Shown: in pieces, positions 7,275 through 16,089 of the stretch
How positions within the stretch are numbered: the first letter of the stretch is position 1
Layout of the letters: the number at the start of each line of letters is the position of its first letter
Made by a program: the position numbers and the translations under genes
The notes under the pieces: generated by a model
Told to the model about the DNA's origin: nothing
Seen by the model: only the letters and a program-made list of their open reading frames with translations
The model's database searches: none
Assembly: GCA_031255615.1 (NCBI GenBank)
Contig: JAIRSD010000033.1
Location: 1 to 39,264 of the forward strand
DNA from: Treponema sp.
Lineage (GTDB): Bacteria > Spirochaetota > Spirochaetia > Treponematales > Breznakiellaceae
Direction of reading: 5' to 3'
DNA length: 39,264 nt

Positions 7275-10200
7275 CTATCCCGCCAAACTCGCCAGTTTTT
7301 CCCGGATAAATTCGCTTTTTTCCTTGAGCCCGATGTTCCCGGTGTGGAGGACGAGGATATTGGGGGCCCCGGGGTCCAGTTTTACCTTGCCGGCGGATTC
7401 CTTCATCAGCCGGATAAGGCGGTCCACGTTGATTCGGGATACCCGTCCGAATTCCACCCGCACGACTCCTCCCTTTTCCCGCAGGGAGGAGACGGCGATT
7501 TCCCGGCAGATAATCCGAATCTCCGCCAGGGCCAAGAGGCTTGCCGCCTCGTCGGGCAGGGGGCCGAAGCGGTCCAGCAGTTCCGCGTACACCCGCTCCA
7601 GTTCGTCCTTCTCCCGGACGGAGGCGATTTTTTTGTAGACCTCCATCTTTTCCTGGGCGGAATCGATGTAGGCGTCGGGAATAAAGCCGGAGTATTCAAG
7701 CTCCAGCAGGGTTTCCGATTCCCCTTCGTAGTTTTCGTCCTCCAGGCGTTTGATCGCCTCGTCCAACAGGCGCAGGTACAGGTCGAAGCCCACGGAATAT
7801 ATGTCCCCGCTCTGCTCCCGGCCCAAAAGGTTCCCCGCCCCCCGGATTTCCATATCCTTCATGGCGATTTTAAAGCCCGAACCCAGCTCGGTGAAATCGG
7901 AAATAACCTGGAGCCGTTTCATGGCCAGTTCGCTCAGGGCCCGGTCCCGGGGATAAAAAAGGTAGGCGTAGGCCACCCGGTCCGAGCGGCCCACCCGGCC
8001 CCGGAGCTGGTAGAGCTGGGAGACTCCGTACATATCCGCCCGGTCGATAATGATGGTGTTGACGTTGGGAATATCTATGCCGTTTTCAATGATCGTGGTG
8101 GAAACCAGCACATGAAAGCCCCCGTGGATAAAGCGGTGCATCACGTCTTCCAGGTCCTGGGCGTCCATCTGTCCGTGGGCCGTCTCTATCAGCATTTCCG
8201 GGGCCATCCGCTCAATTTTAAGGCGGGTCTCGTGGAGGCTTTCCACCCGGTTGTGGAGAAAAAAGACCTGCCCCCCCCGTTCCACCTCCCGCCGGATGGC
8301 GGCGGCTATCCGCTCCTCGTTCCATTCCTCGATGATTGTCTCAATGGGATGCCGGTTCATGGGGGGGGTGGCCAGGAGGCTCATGTCCCGAATCTTGAGG
8401 AGGCTCATGTGGAGGGTCCGGGGGATGGGGGTGGCGGAAAGGGTGAGGCAGTCCACGTTGGTTTTGAATTCCTTAAGCCGCTCCTTGTCCTTAACGCCGA
8501 AACGCTGCTCCTCGTCGATGACGAGGAGGCCCAGGTTCTTAAAACTTACGTCCCTTTGGATGATCCGGTGGGTCCCCACAAGAATATCAATCTGCCCCTG
8601 CCGCAGCTCTTCCAAAATTTTTTTCACGCTCCGGCGATCCACAAAACGGGAAAGCATGGCGAGTCTTACGGGAAAGCGGCTGAACCGTTCCTGAAAATTT
8701 TCGAAATGCTGCTCCGTTAGTATCGTTGTGGGGGCGAGGAAGGCGACCTGCTTCCCCCCCATCACCGCCTTGAAACAGGCCCGCACCGCCACCTCGGTTT
8801 TGCCGTAGCCCACGTCTCCGCAGACCAGCCGGTCCATGGGATGGGGGCTTTCCATATCCTCCTTAATTTCCTCCACGCAGCGGAGCTGATCCTCGGTCTC
8901 GTCAAAGGGGAAGGCCGCCTCGAACATGGTCTGCCATTCGCCGTCCTCCGGAAAGGCGAAGCCCGGCGCGGCCTTGCGTTTGGAATACAGGGCGATGAGC
9001 CGCCCCGCGATGTCCTCCACCGATTTCTTCACCCTCCCCTTGCGGGCCTCCCAGCTCTTGGATCCCAGGTTATCCAGCCGGGGAGGGGTCCCCTCGTTTC
9101 CAATGTACCGCTGCACCAGGTTTACCTGTTCGATGGGGACAAAGACCGTTTCCTCCCCCAGGTACTCCAGTTTGATGTAGTCCCGCTCGAAACCCAGGGC
9201 CCGGATTCGCTCAATCCCTTTAAAAAGGCCGATGCCGTAGTTCAGATGCACCACATAGTCCCCGCTGTTAAGTTCCACAAAGCTGTCGATGGCGGCGCTC
9301 CGCACGGTCTTCACCGATTTGGGAATCCGTTTTCTCCGGCCGAAAATTTCATTTTCCTGGACCAGCATGAGGCGGACGTCTTCCAGACAAAAACCCGCGG
9401 AAAGGGGCACCGCGGCGACGCTGAGGGCTTCGCGGGAAATATCGCTCAGAATCGATTCGATCCGCTCCGCCTGGATCTCCGATTCGGCGGCTACCAGAAT
9501 CCGCCAGCCCTCGGCCAGGAGGGCGGAGAATTCTTCCTTCAGGTAAAGGACGTTGCCGAAGAAACTCCGGGAGGGGCCGCAGGGAAGCTCGATATGAAAG
9601 GCCCCCTCCTCCCCGCCCCCCTGGATGGACATGAGGGAAACCCGCCGGGAAAAGCGGGAAACCAGATCCCCGAATTTGAGGAGCAGCCGCCCGGGGGCGG
9701 GGAATTCCCGGCCCGGGGAAGCGCGGCGGGATGCGCGGAAAAGGTTTTCATATTCCCGTTCAAGGGGCTCCTGGGCGTTTTCCAACCGTTCCCGGTCGAA
9801 GAAAAACACCGGCATCTCCCCCAGGTAATCCGCCATGGAGGCCGGCCCCTCCCGAAAGGCCAGGGGATAGAACATCTCCTCCCCGGCGCAGCTCCTCCTT
9901 TCCATAAGGGTTTCCAGAACGGCCCGGCCCCCGTCGGGAAATTCCTCCAGCCTCCCCAGGGTATCCCCCAGGGCATCGATCCGCTCGTCGGTCCACACCA
10001 GTTCCCGCAGGGGCCGAATCACGAGGGCCTCGGGATTCGGCCCCCCGCTGCTCTGGTCCAGGGGATCAAAACGGCGGATTCCCTCGACCCGGTCAAAATC
10101 CAGCAGGATCCGGTAGGCCTTATCGTCCCCCCCCATAAGGATGTCCAGCACCTCCCCCCGGAGGGCGAACTCTCCGTGGATCTGGACCCTGGGAACCCTG

Positions 10201-10718
10201 GTGTAGCCGTATGAGGCCAGCCGCCCCGCCAGGGCGGCGGTATCCACCTTATCCCCCGGCCGCAGGGGGATGAGGAGGCTCTTGACATACTCCGGAGGCG
10301 GCAGGGGGCCGAGGAAGGCCCGTTCGGGAATGATATAGATTCTGCCCTCCTCCCCGGCGGCGCCCCGCCCCGTTTTTCCCCCCGCCAGGCCGCAGAGGAC
10401 TCCCGTCCGCTCGCCGAAGATCTCCGAGACCGGCGCCATTTCCTTGTAGGGCATGGTCCCCCACCAGGGGAAGACCTGGGCGTCCAGCCCCAGGGATCGA
10501 AAGTCCAGGGCCAGTGAATTGGCGTCCTGCTCCGTGGGGACCACCGCGGCGAAGTTCTTCCCTTCCGCCAGGACAGCCAGAAGAATCGCCTGGAACGAAC
10601 CTTCCGCGCCCCGGATTTCCAGGGGAAATTTCCCCCCCCGGAAGGCGGAAACGCAGTGGGAGACCGCTTTTGAAGCGGCTATGCTTTTACAAAACACCGG
10701 AAAAGATAAGGTATTCAT
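7275..10718 (-). CDS. mfd: transcription-repair coupling factor
   Basis: 1147 aa, full length for Mfd. It releases RNA polymerase stalled at DNA lesions and recruits UvrA for nucleotide excision repair. Seen in order: a UvrB-like N-terminal region; the RNA-polymerase-interacting CarD-like domain near residue 490 (SGDYVVHLNYGIGLFKGI); the translocase with Walker A GDVGYGKT near 635, DEEQ near 734, SATPIPRTL, and motif VI GRVGRSDR near 910; and the C-terminal TRCF domain. No frameshift or gap is visible. Start at ATG 10718: a TATAAT lies only about 16 bases upstream (10734-10739) and there is no Shine-Dalgarno sequence, so the message may be almost leaderless. Two long open frames on the opposite strand are shadows. 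Confidence 0.97.
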   Translation of the reverse strand: MNTLSFPVFCKSIAASKAVSHCVSAFRGGKFPLEIRGAEGSFQAILLAVLAEGKNFAAVVPTEQDANSLALDFRSLGLDAQVFPWWGTMPYKEMAPVSEIFGERTGVLCGLAGGKTGRGAAGEEGRIYIIPERAFLGPLPPPEYVKSLLIPLRPGDKVDTAALAGRLASYGYTRVPRVQIHGEFALRGEVLDILMGGDDKAYRILLDFDRVEGIRRFDPLDQSSGGPNPEALVIRPLRELVWTDERIDALGDTLGRLEEFPDGGRAVLETLMERRSCAGEEMFYPLAFREGPASMADYLGEMPVFFFDRERLENAQEPLEREYENLFRASRRASPGREFPAPGRLLLKFGDLVSRFSRRVSLMSIQGGGEEGAFHIELPCGPSRSFFGNVLYLKEEFSALLAEGWRILVAAESEIQAERIESILSDISREALSVAAVPLSAGFCLEDVRLMLVQENEIFGRRKRIPKSVKTVRSAAIDSFVELNSGDYVVHLNYGIGLFKGIERIRALGFERDYIKLEYLGEETVFVPIEQVNLVQRYIGNEGTPPRLDNLGSKSWEARKGRVKKSVEDIAGRLIALYSKRKAAPGFAFPEDGEWQTMFEAAFPFDETEDQLRCVEEIKEDMESPHPMDRLVCGDVGYGKTEVAVRACFKAVMGGKQVAFLAPTTILTEQHFENFQERFSRFPVRLAMLSRFVDRRSVKKILEELRQGQIDILVGTHRIIQRDVSFKNLGLLVIDEEQRFGVKDKERLKEFKTNVDCLTLSATPIPRTLHMSLLKIRDMSLLATPPMNRHPIETIIEEWNEERIAAAIRREVERGGQVFFLHNRVESLHETRLKIERMAPEMLIETAHGQMDAQDLEDVMHRFIHGGFHVLVSTTIIENGIDIPNVNTIIIDRADMYGVSQLYQLRGRVGRSDRVAYAYLFYPRDRALSELAMKRLQVISDFTELGSGFKIAMKDMEIRGAGNLLGREQSGDIYSVGFDLYLRLLDEAIKRLEDENYEGESETLLELEYSGFIPDAYIDSAQEKMEVYKKIASVREKDELERVYAELLDRFGPLPDEAASLLALAEIRIICREIAVSSLREKGGVVRVEFGRVSRINVDRLIRLMKESAGKVKLDPGAPNILVLHTGNIGLKEKSEFIREKLASLAG

Positions 10719-10733
10719 ATCGCGGTGCCGAAT

Positions 10734-10739
10734 ATTATA
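10734..10739 (-). promoter_or_regulatory. -10 box of mfd
   Basis: Exact TATAAT on the minus strand, about 16 bases from the mfd ATG. No recognisable -35 hexamer at 16-18 bases (the region reads CTCGCA). If used, the leader is about nine bases. Confidence 0.45.
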
Positions 10740-10831
10740 TCATAGCTTTGATCTTGTGCGAGGAGGTTACCGGCCTGCCGGCAATTCCCGGTTGAGAAAA
10801 GGCCTTAAGGGACGCCGAAGGTCGAGTTTTA

Positions 10832-10955
10832 TGGGGCGCGTGTTTTGCCGCCGCAAAAACTCAGGCTTCGCTCCAATTCCCCGCCCTCCGGAGGCGCCCC
10901 CCTGCGGGGCGGATGCCGCCTTCGCTCCGCCCCAGCGTTTTGGCCGCGGATGGGG
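10832..10955 (-). repeat. P element copy 8 (decayed)
   Basis: On the minus strand the segment reads AATTGGAGCGAAGCCTGAG, TTTTTGCGG-CGG-CAAAA, CACGCGCCCC. This aligns with AATTAGAGCGGATAGCCCGG plus the TTTTTTGCGG hairpin and ATGCGCCC of copy 7. The left half is diverged and GC-rich. It occupies most of the gap 10719-11067, which otherwise holds only the mfd promoter region. Confidence 0.55.
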
Positions 10956-11067
10956 GGAAGGGCGCGGATGCCGGGGCGTACATACCGGGGAATCCCCAAC
11001 GGGAAAGGGGCCGGGAGTAAACCGGGAACCCTTGCCGGCCTGCCGGGCCGCGGAGAGTAGAATTTAC

Positions 11068-12066
11068 ATGAAAAAACGGACCCCTGTTGTTTTTGTTTTC
11101 CTCCTGGCCCTTGCCCCGGCCCTGCTGCCGGCGGAGGCCGCCGGCCCGGCGGGGGCGGAGTTCAGCATCCGCTTCTACGACAAGCGGATCTACCATGTCT
11201 CCGGGGAGGGGGGCGATCCTATCTATGTACAGGCCACCATCGCCAACCGGAGTCCCCACGTCTACCGCTTCAAACTTGCCGACGAGCGGGCCTTTTCCAT
11301 CGAATTCGATGTCCGGACCCTGGGCAACCGGAGGGTGGAACCGGCGCATTCCCTGATCCGGCGGCGGAGCGGCAGCGGCAGAATCTTCTTCCGGGAAATA
11401 TCCGTGGAAAGCGGGGAATCCTTTTCGTTTGTAGAGGATCTGCGGAATTACGCGGATCTTCAGAATCCCGGGGGTTTTGTGGTGCAGGCCCGGATATACC
11501 CGGAACTCTACCGGACCCCCCAGGAAAGCCAGGAAAATTTTGAACCGCTCCCCCTGGAGTCCAACCGCCTTTCCCTGAACCTGCGGCCCCCGGCCCTCCC
11601 CGGACCCGAGGGAACGCCGGCGGCGGTGGATTTGGATACCGGAACGATCCTGGCCAGGGAACGGCTTGCCCCCGACGATGTGGTGGAGTACATTATCACC
11701 GCCCGCCAAAGAAGCCAGTGGGAAAAGTTCTTCCTCTACCTCGATCTGGAGGAAATGATAGCCCGAAACCCGGCCAGGCGGCGGCAGTGGACTGTTGAAG
11801 GAGAGGAGGGACGGCAGCGGATGCTGGCCCGCTACCGCGAGGAGATGCAGCAAAACATCATCGACGGGGACATTACCGCCATCCCCTTCGAATTTGAAAT
11901 TCAGCGCACCGACTATAACGCCCTGGAGGGGACTGTGGTGGTTTTGGAAAAATTCAGGACCGGAACCAACTATACCGAGCGGAAACGATACACCTACTAC
12001 GTAAAGCGAAAACAGGATTACTGGGTTGTCGTTGACTATGTGGTAGTAAATTTGGGAACCGAATGA
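11068..12066 (+). CDS. secreted protein of unknown function
   Basis: 332 aa, not recognised. Lys/Arg N-terminus and a hydrophobic core (VVFVFLLALAPALLPAEA) make a clear signal peptide. The region after it (about residues 30-190) looks beta-rich, with SIRFYDKRIYHVSGEGGDPIYVQATIANRS resembling an extracellular Ig-like or DUF-type beta sandwich. Residues about 200-330 are more helical and charged. The ATG at 11068 is preferred over upstream in-frame starts because the signal peptide begins there. The stop overlaps the PilZ gene start (ATGA at 12063), so the two are cotranslated. A periplasmic sensor partner of the PilZ protein is possible but is only inference from linkage. Confidence 0.8.
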   Translation: MKKRTPVVFVFLLALAPALLPAEAAGPAGAEFSIRFYDKRIYHVSGEGGDPIYVQATIANRSPHVYRFKLADERAFSIEFDVRTLGNRRVEPAHSLIRRRSGSGRIFFREISVESGESFSFVEDLRNYADLQNPGGFVVQARIYPELYRTPQESQENFEPLPLESNRLSLNLRPPALPGPEGTPAAVDLDTGTILARERLAPDDVVEYIITARQRSQWEKFFLYLDLEEMIARNPARRRQWTVEGEEGRQRMLARYREEMQQNIIDGDITAIPFEFEIQRTDYNALEGTVVVLEKFRTGTNYTERKRYTYYVKRKQDYWVVVDYVVVNLGTE

Positions 12067-12818
12067 AACTACTCCTGGCCGTAGCCTCCGACGACACTTA
12101 CGATCTTATTTCGTTTTACATCCGGCCCCTGGGTTTTGAACTGATCCGCTACCGCCACATCATCAAGGCCATGGACAACGTGGACGAGGCGGACCCCGCG
12201 GGGGTGATCATCAGCGCCAACGATTTTCCCCGCCACTGGAAGGCTATGGCCCAGTTTATCCGGGCCGAACGGCCCAGGGAAAGCTGCCCCATCATCATAC
12301 TGACGGGGGAGCAATTCCCCCTGGAAGCCACCACCCAGGCTTTCTATATCGGGGTCAGCGGTATTGTGAACGAAACCCTCTCCAGCGCCGATCTGGACCG
12401 GCTGCAAACCATCATTTCCCGCTACATTCCCGTGGACGAACGCCGCAGATCCCGGCGCTTTTACGCCGCCGAGTGGAACCGCTTCGGCTTCCTCGTTTCC
12501 AAACCCCAGGACAAGACGATTGTTCCCGGAGAGGTAAAGAACATCTCCGCGTCGGGGATTTCCTTTTCCCCCGCCTATTCAAGCCTTATGAACGACATCG
12601 GCCTCCACACGATTCTGCCCCAGTGCAGCCTGCGGGCGGGGAACATGATCCTCTCCCCAAGCTGCCGCCTGGCCCGGGGCGGCCGCATCATTTCCCTGGA
12701 ATTTGTCTCCTTCCCCGGGGACGAGCAGAACAGCCTGGAAAAATACCTGGAAGAGCTGCCCATCATCGAGATGCGGAACAAGCGGATGGAGATTGAAAAA
12801 TCCGGGAGCTTTGATTAG
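12063..12818 (+). CDS. PilZ domain protein with receiver-like N-terminus
   Basis: 251 aa, cytoplasmic. Residues 1-120 look like a degenerate response-regulator fold (MKLLLAVASDD, then PAGVIISANDF, PIIILTGE, GVSGIVNETL); the phospho-acceptor Asp pocket is not obvious. Residues about 122-235 form a PilZ domain with both c-di-GMP-binding motifs: RRRSRR (RxxxR) near 126-131 and NISASG (D/NxSxxG) near 160. It should bind c-di-GMP and pass the signal to an unknown target, possibly motility or envelope functions. It overlaps the preceding secreted-protein gene by four bases. Its TAG stop overlaps the TAA stop of the convergent permease gene (12815-12818). Confidence 0.9.
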   Translation: MKLLLAVASDDTYDLISFYIRPLGFELIRYRHIIKAMDNVDEADPAGVIISANDFPRHWKAMAQFIRAERPRESCPIIILTGEQFPLEATTQAFYIGVSGIVNETLSSADLDRLQTIISRYIPVDERRRSRRFYAAEWNRFGFLVSKPQDKTIVPGEVKNISASGISFSPAYSSLMNDIGLHTILPQCSLRAGNMILSPSCRLARGGRIISLEFVSFPGDEQNSLEKYLEELPIIEMRNKRMEIEKSGSFD

Positions 12819-13594
12819 GACCCCGACGAGGTGTAGCGCCGGACCCCCGCCCGCCAGACCGCAAGGCAGGGCAGAAGAAAGACGGGGCCCGCCAGGGGGG
12901 CCAGCATGGAAAGAAGGGGATGGCTCCCGGCCCGGCCGGTCAGGTACATGAGGGGCAGGTAGTTGACGCAGCCGAAGGGGATGACAAACGTAAAAAAGCG
13001 CCGGATTCGCCTGCCGTATACGGGCAGGGGATAGGAGGCCAGTTCCCGGCCCCCGTCGGTAAAGATATTGACGATCTCAAGCCCTTCCAGAGTAAAGAAG
13101 CACACCGCGGCTCCCAGGATAAAGATGCCGGTAAAAAGCGCCGCCCCGCCCAGAATCATCAGGACCAGGGTAAGGATCTTCCCAGTGCTCCAGGCTATGC
13201 CGGCCCGGGGAATCACGATAAAAAGCACGACCAGGGCCTGGATCAGCCGGCCCATGCGGGTGATTTCGATCCGGGCCCCCAGGACCTGGATGATCGTACT
13301 CCGGGGCCGCAAAAGCACCCGGTCAAAGTCGCCCCGGATAACCATGCCCGAAAAGGCATCGAAGCCCCGGGCAAAGCACTCGCTGAGGGAAAAGGCGATG
13401 TTGGTGACGGCGAAGCAGAGGCCCGCCTCCGCGAAGCTCCAGCCCGCGACGGCGCCGAAGCGCCGGAAGAGGAGGCTGATGCTGAGGAACCAGGAAAAGG
13501 CGGTAAAGAACTGGCCCAGGGCGCCAAGGGCCGTGGAAAGACGGTATTCCAGGAGGGCCCGCAGGTTCATGGCCAGGTATTTGAAGTAGAGCAT
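12815..13594 (-). CDS. ABC-2-type transporter permease
   Basis: 259 aa with about six hydrophobic segments (for example ALGQFFTAFSWFLSISLLF, LIQALVVLFIVIPRAG, ILTLVLMILGGAALFTGIFI). It matches the membrane subunit paired with COG4586-like ATPases (uncharacterised ABC-2 exporters), as I recall the family. The ATG at 13594 overlaps the stop of the upstream permease (TGATG), so a longer frame reaching 13912 is not the real start. Substrate unknown; such triplets are often drug or polyketide exporters. It is the last gene of the ATPase-permease-permease operon. It is convergent with the PilZ gene, sharing four bases. Confidence 0.88.
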   Translation of the reverse strand: MLYFKYLAMNLRALLEYRLSTALGALGQFFTAFSWFLSISLLFRRFGAVAGWSFAEAGLCFAVTNIAFSLSECFARGFDAFSGMVIRGDFDRVLLRPRSTIIQVLGARIEITRMGRLIQALVVLFIVIPRAGIAWSTGKILTLVLMILGGAALFTGIFILGAAVCFFTLEGLEIVNIFTDGGRELASYPLPVYGRRIRRFFTFVIPFGCVNYLPLMYLTGRAGSHPLLSMLAPLAGPVFLLPCLAVWRAGVRRYTSSGS

Positions 13595-14586
13595 CAGCCC
13601 CCCTGAATGACGACCCGCCTTTGGATCGCCCGGAAGGAGAGGATCCCCAGGGCGACCAGGAGGGCGGTCCAGCCGCACTGCATCCCCAGACCGGCCAGGG
13701 CCTCCCCGCCCGCGATATGGCCGCTGTAAAGGCGGAAGGGAAAATCCGCGGTGTAGCGGAAAGGGAGCCAGCCCAGGACCCGCTGCATGGTCCGGGGCAT
13801 AAAGGGGATGGGGATAAGGGCGCCCATGAGGAATTCCCCCAGGGTTCCAAAAAAGAACCGGGCCCCGTGGGGGTTGAGGGACAGAAAGGTAAGGACGCAG
13901 GTAAACATGCACAGCGCCGTCACCAGGAGGGCCGCCAGGCAGAGGGAGGGGATGAACAGCAGGGCCGCCGCCGGGTTTGGGGGCGGGTGGAAGCGCCAGG
14001 GTTCGGGGAGGAGGAAGGCGACGGCCAGGATGGGGGCGCAGCGGAGCAGGGTCCGGGAGATCCGCAGGGCCAGGATGCGGAAGAACCAGAACCCGTAGAG
14101 GCTGAGGGGGCGGCAGAGTTCGTAGGCCAGGTTTCCCCCGGCGATCAGATCCAGGAGTTCGTTGTCCATGCTCCAGAGCATCACCAGGGCAAGAAAGGCC
14201 TGGCGCAGCCAGACCAGATCCGCAAGCTGGCCGAAGTCCATGGGGCCCGGAGAACCGGAGGACGCGGCCTCCCCGGAAACGGCGGCGGCCCCCGCAAGCC
14301 CCCCCGCCCCGCCGAGCCCCGCGCTCTGGTAAAAGGCGGCGAACACCAAAAGGCTGACGCCGCCCCAGAAAAACTGGGTCGCCACCCCGGCCCAGGCGGC
14401 GGCCCGGTACTGAAGCCCCGCGATAAGCTTCATCCTGAACATGCCGGCGTAGGGCGCCCGGGGGGAAGGCGCAGGGAAGGAGGACGCGCGGGAGGGGGCC
14501 GCCGGAGCCCCGGCGCCGGCGGACGGCCCGGGCCCCCCGGGAAAGGGGCCCTCCCCTCCCCCCGCTCTCCGGGGGCCCCTAGCCAA
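13594..14586 (-). CDS. ABC-2-type transporter permease
   Basis: Up to 330 aa. Membrane subunit with about six hydrophobic segments (AGVATQFFWGGVSLLVFAAFY, AALLFIPSLCLAALLVTALC and others). Start choice: TTG at 14586 has AGGAGG at ideal spacing inside the end of the ATPase gene and overlaps its stop by eight bases. ATG at 14442 begins at the conserved-looking MFRMKLIAGLQYR but lacks a Shine-Dalgarno sequence. If TTG is used, the first 48 residues are a Pro/Gly/Ala/Arg-rich extension unlike usual permeases. With the neighbouring permease it forms a heterodimeric export channel, by family analogy. Confidence 0.83.
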   Translation of the reverse strand: MARGPRRAGGGEGPFPGGPGPSAGAGAPAAPSRASSFPAPSPRAPYAGMFRMKLIAGLQYRAAAWAGVATQFFWGGVSLLVFAAFYQSAGLGGAGGLAGAAAVSGEAASSGSPGPMDFGQLADLVWLRQAFLALVMLWSMDNELLDLIAGGNLAYELCRPLSLYGFWFFRILALRISRTLLRCAPILAVAFLLPEPWRFHPPPNPAAALLFIPSLCLAALLVTALCMFTCVLTFLSLNPHGARFFFGTLGEFLMGALIPIPFMPRTMQRVLGWLPFRYTADFPFRLYSGHIAGGEALAGLGMQCGWTALLVALGILSFRAIQRRVVIQGG

Positions 14587-15571
14587 GCCCCCCCTCCTGG
14601 TACAGGGAAGCGATAATCTCCTCGATGGGCCGGCTTCCGGCGCTCATGTCCGTAACGCTCAACCCTTCCCCCAGAATTCGCAGGGCGGCGGAAACGCTGA
14701 GGACCCCGGTGTCCAGCTCCCAGACCGCCCGGGATTCCCCCCGGGAGAGCAGCCGGGTCCCCATCGGCTCCGGCAGCTCCGGGGGCGGCCCCCCGGCGGC
14801 CTCAAAACTCAGTTCCAGCCGCCGTTTGCGGTCGAACCGCTCCCGCAGCTTCCGCAGGGGCCCGTCGTAAAGAATCTTCCCCCTGCCGATAAGAAGTATC
14901 CGGTCCGTCAGGGCCTCAATATCGTCCATGTCGTGGGACGTCAGAATCACCGTCACCCGCCGGATCCGGTTCAGTTCCCCGATAACCCGGCGGACCGCCA
15001 GTTTCGACACCGCGTCCAGCCCTATGGTGGGCTCGTCCAGAAAGAGAATCTCCGGGTCGTGGATCAGGGACGCGGCGATCTCGCAGCGCATCCGCTGGCC
15101 CAGACTAAGCTGCCGCAGAGGGACGGGAAGCAGGGGCCCCAGGTCCAGCAGCGCCGCCAGCTCCCCCAGATTCTCCCGGAATCGGCCCTCCGGCACCCGG
15201 TAGATGTCCCGCAGCAGGTCAAGGGAATCCCGCACCGGCACGTCCCACCACAACTGGGTCCGCTGGCCGAAGACCACCCCGATACGGCCCACATAGTTCC
15301 GCCGGTTCTTCCAGGGGCAGGTCTCCAGGATAGTGCATTCCCCGGAATCGGGAACCAGGATGCCCCCCATGATCTTGATGGCCGTGGACTTTCCCGCCCC
15401 GTTGGGACCGATAAAACCGGCGATTTCCCCCCGCCCCAGGGCGAAGGAAATACCGTCCAGGGCCCGAATTTCCTCATAATCCCGGCGGAACAGGGCCGCG
15501 GCGGCGGCGGCCATCCCCTTCTTCCGCCGCACCCGCCGGAAACTCTTCCGAATGTCCCGCAGCTCAATCAT
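14579..15571 (-). CDS. ABC-2-type transporter ATP-binding protein
   Basis: 330 aa. ATPase subunit of the exporter. Walker A GPNGAGKST near residue 59, signature LSLGQRMRCEIAASL, Walker B EILFLDEPTIGLD, and the H-loop in LTSHDMDDIEAL. The long N-terminal strand-helix with RKSFRRVRRKKG and a C-terminal regulatory extension fit the COG4586-like group. Start ATG at 15571 (MIELRDIRKSF); an in-frame GTG at 15580 adds MGS and has no better ribosome-binding site. It leads a three-gene operon (ATPase, permease, permease) with overlapping ends. Confidence 0.93.
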   Translation of the reverse strand: MIELRDIRKSFRRVRRKKGMAAAAAALFRRDYEEIRALDGISFALGRGEIAGFIGPNGAGKSTAIKIMGGILVPDSGECTILETCPWKNRRNYVGRIGVVFGQRTQLWWDVPVRDSLDLLRDIYRVPEGRFRENLGELAALLDLGPLLPVPLRQLSLGQRMRCEIAASLIHDPEILFLDEPTIGLDAVSKLAVRRVIGELNRIRRVTVILTSHDMDDIEALTDRILLIGRGKILYDGPLRKLRERFDRKRRLELSFEAAGGPPPELPEPMGTRLLSRGESRAVWELDTGVLSVSAALRILGEGLSVTDMSAGSRPIEEIIASLYQEGGLG

Positions 15572-15665
15572 ACTCCCCACTTTAACACGGCCCCCTCAGC
15601 CTGTATATCGACGGACCCCCGAACCGCAGCCGGAAAGAAGATCCGTCCAACAACCAATATATTTT

Positions 15666-15757
15666 GGGCGCATCCCCGCCTGCGGCGGGGACCGGGCTAT
15701 CCGCTCCAATTCCCCGGCCCCCGCGGGACCGGGGAATTCCGCTTCTATCCCTTGCGC
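15666..15757 (-). repeat. P element copy 5
   Basis: On the minus strand: GCGCAAGGGATAGAAGCGGA, hairpin 1 built from AATTCCCCGG and CCGGGGAATT arms, GGAGCGGATAGCCCGG, hairpin 2 CCCCGCC-GCA-GGCGGGG, ATGCGCCC. Hairpin 1 differs wholly from that of copies 1 and 2 yet is again self-complementary. GC-rich palindromic sequence continues to about 16020 and ends in a second CGCGCCC-like block; no gene is seen in 15572-16114. Confidence 0.85.
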
Positions 15758-15821
15758 GGACCGGCTGGCGGCGAATTTAGCGGAGGGAAGAATCAGCAAG
15801 GCGCCGCCTTTTGCTTCGGCC

Positions 15822-15866
15822 CCGCCGACGGCCTCCCCGCCGACGGCCTCCCCGCCGGCGGCCCCC
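15822..15866. repeat. 15-bp tandem repeat, three units
   Basis: CCGCCGACGGCCTCC twice in tandem, then a third unit CCGCCGGCGGCCCCC with two changes. It lies within the GC-rich sequence next to P copy 5 and is not part of a recognised gene. Confidence 0.8.
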
Positions 15867-16039
15867 CGCCCTGACGCAAGCCAGGAAGGGCGGGGCGCGG
15901 CGAAGGCGCAAAAGCCGGCCGCAGGGCTTGCGCTTGCCGCCCGCCCCGGGCGGACAGCCGCAAAAAACGCGCCCGGCATGCACCCTCAATGGGCGGCGTG
16001 CTCTAAACCGCGAATTGCCGGCAAAACGATTCCCTCCCC

Positions 16040-16068
16040 TTGACACTTTTGTTAGTCTAATCTAATGT
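16040..16068 (+). promoter_or_regulatory. probable promoter of outer-membrane protein gene
   Basis: Exact TTGACA (16040-16045), 17-base spacer, TAATGT (16063-16068). The -35 is perfect, the -10 weaker. It lies about 46 bases before the ATG at 16115. Confidence 0.5.
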
Positions 16069-16075
16069 TCCCCCG

Positions 16076-16089
16076 TTAGCTTTAGCTAA
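16076..16089 (+). promoter_or_regulatory. inverted repeat in leader of outer-membrane protein gene
   Basis: TTAGC-TTTA-GCTAA, located just after the predicted transcription start and before the AAGGAG ribosome-binding site. It could be an operator or a small leader hairpin; only the symmetry is seen. Confidence 0.35.

Noticed and set aside
7215..10214. Two long plus-strand open frames (about 500 and 457 codons) opposite mfd
   Set aside because: They lie wholly antisense to a well-conserved mfd and have no recognisable domains; GC-rich codon bias creates open antisense frames.
10453..11067. Upstream extension of the secreted-protein gene at 11068
   Set aside because: It would run antisense to the mfd start and through a decayed P element; the clear signal peptide begins at 11068.
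12815..13912. Longer start for the second ABC permease
   Set aside because: The extra residues are read out of frame from the upstream permease; the ATG overlapping its stop (13594) fits the family start.
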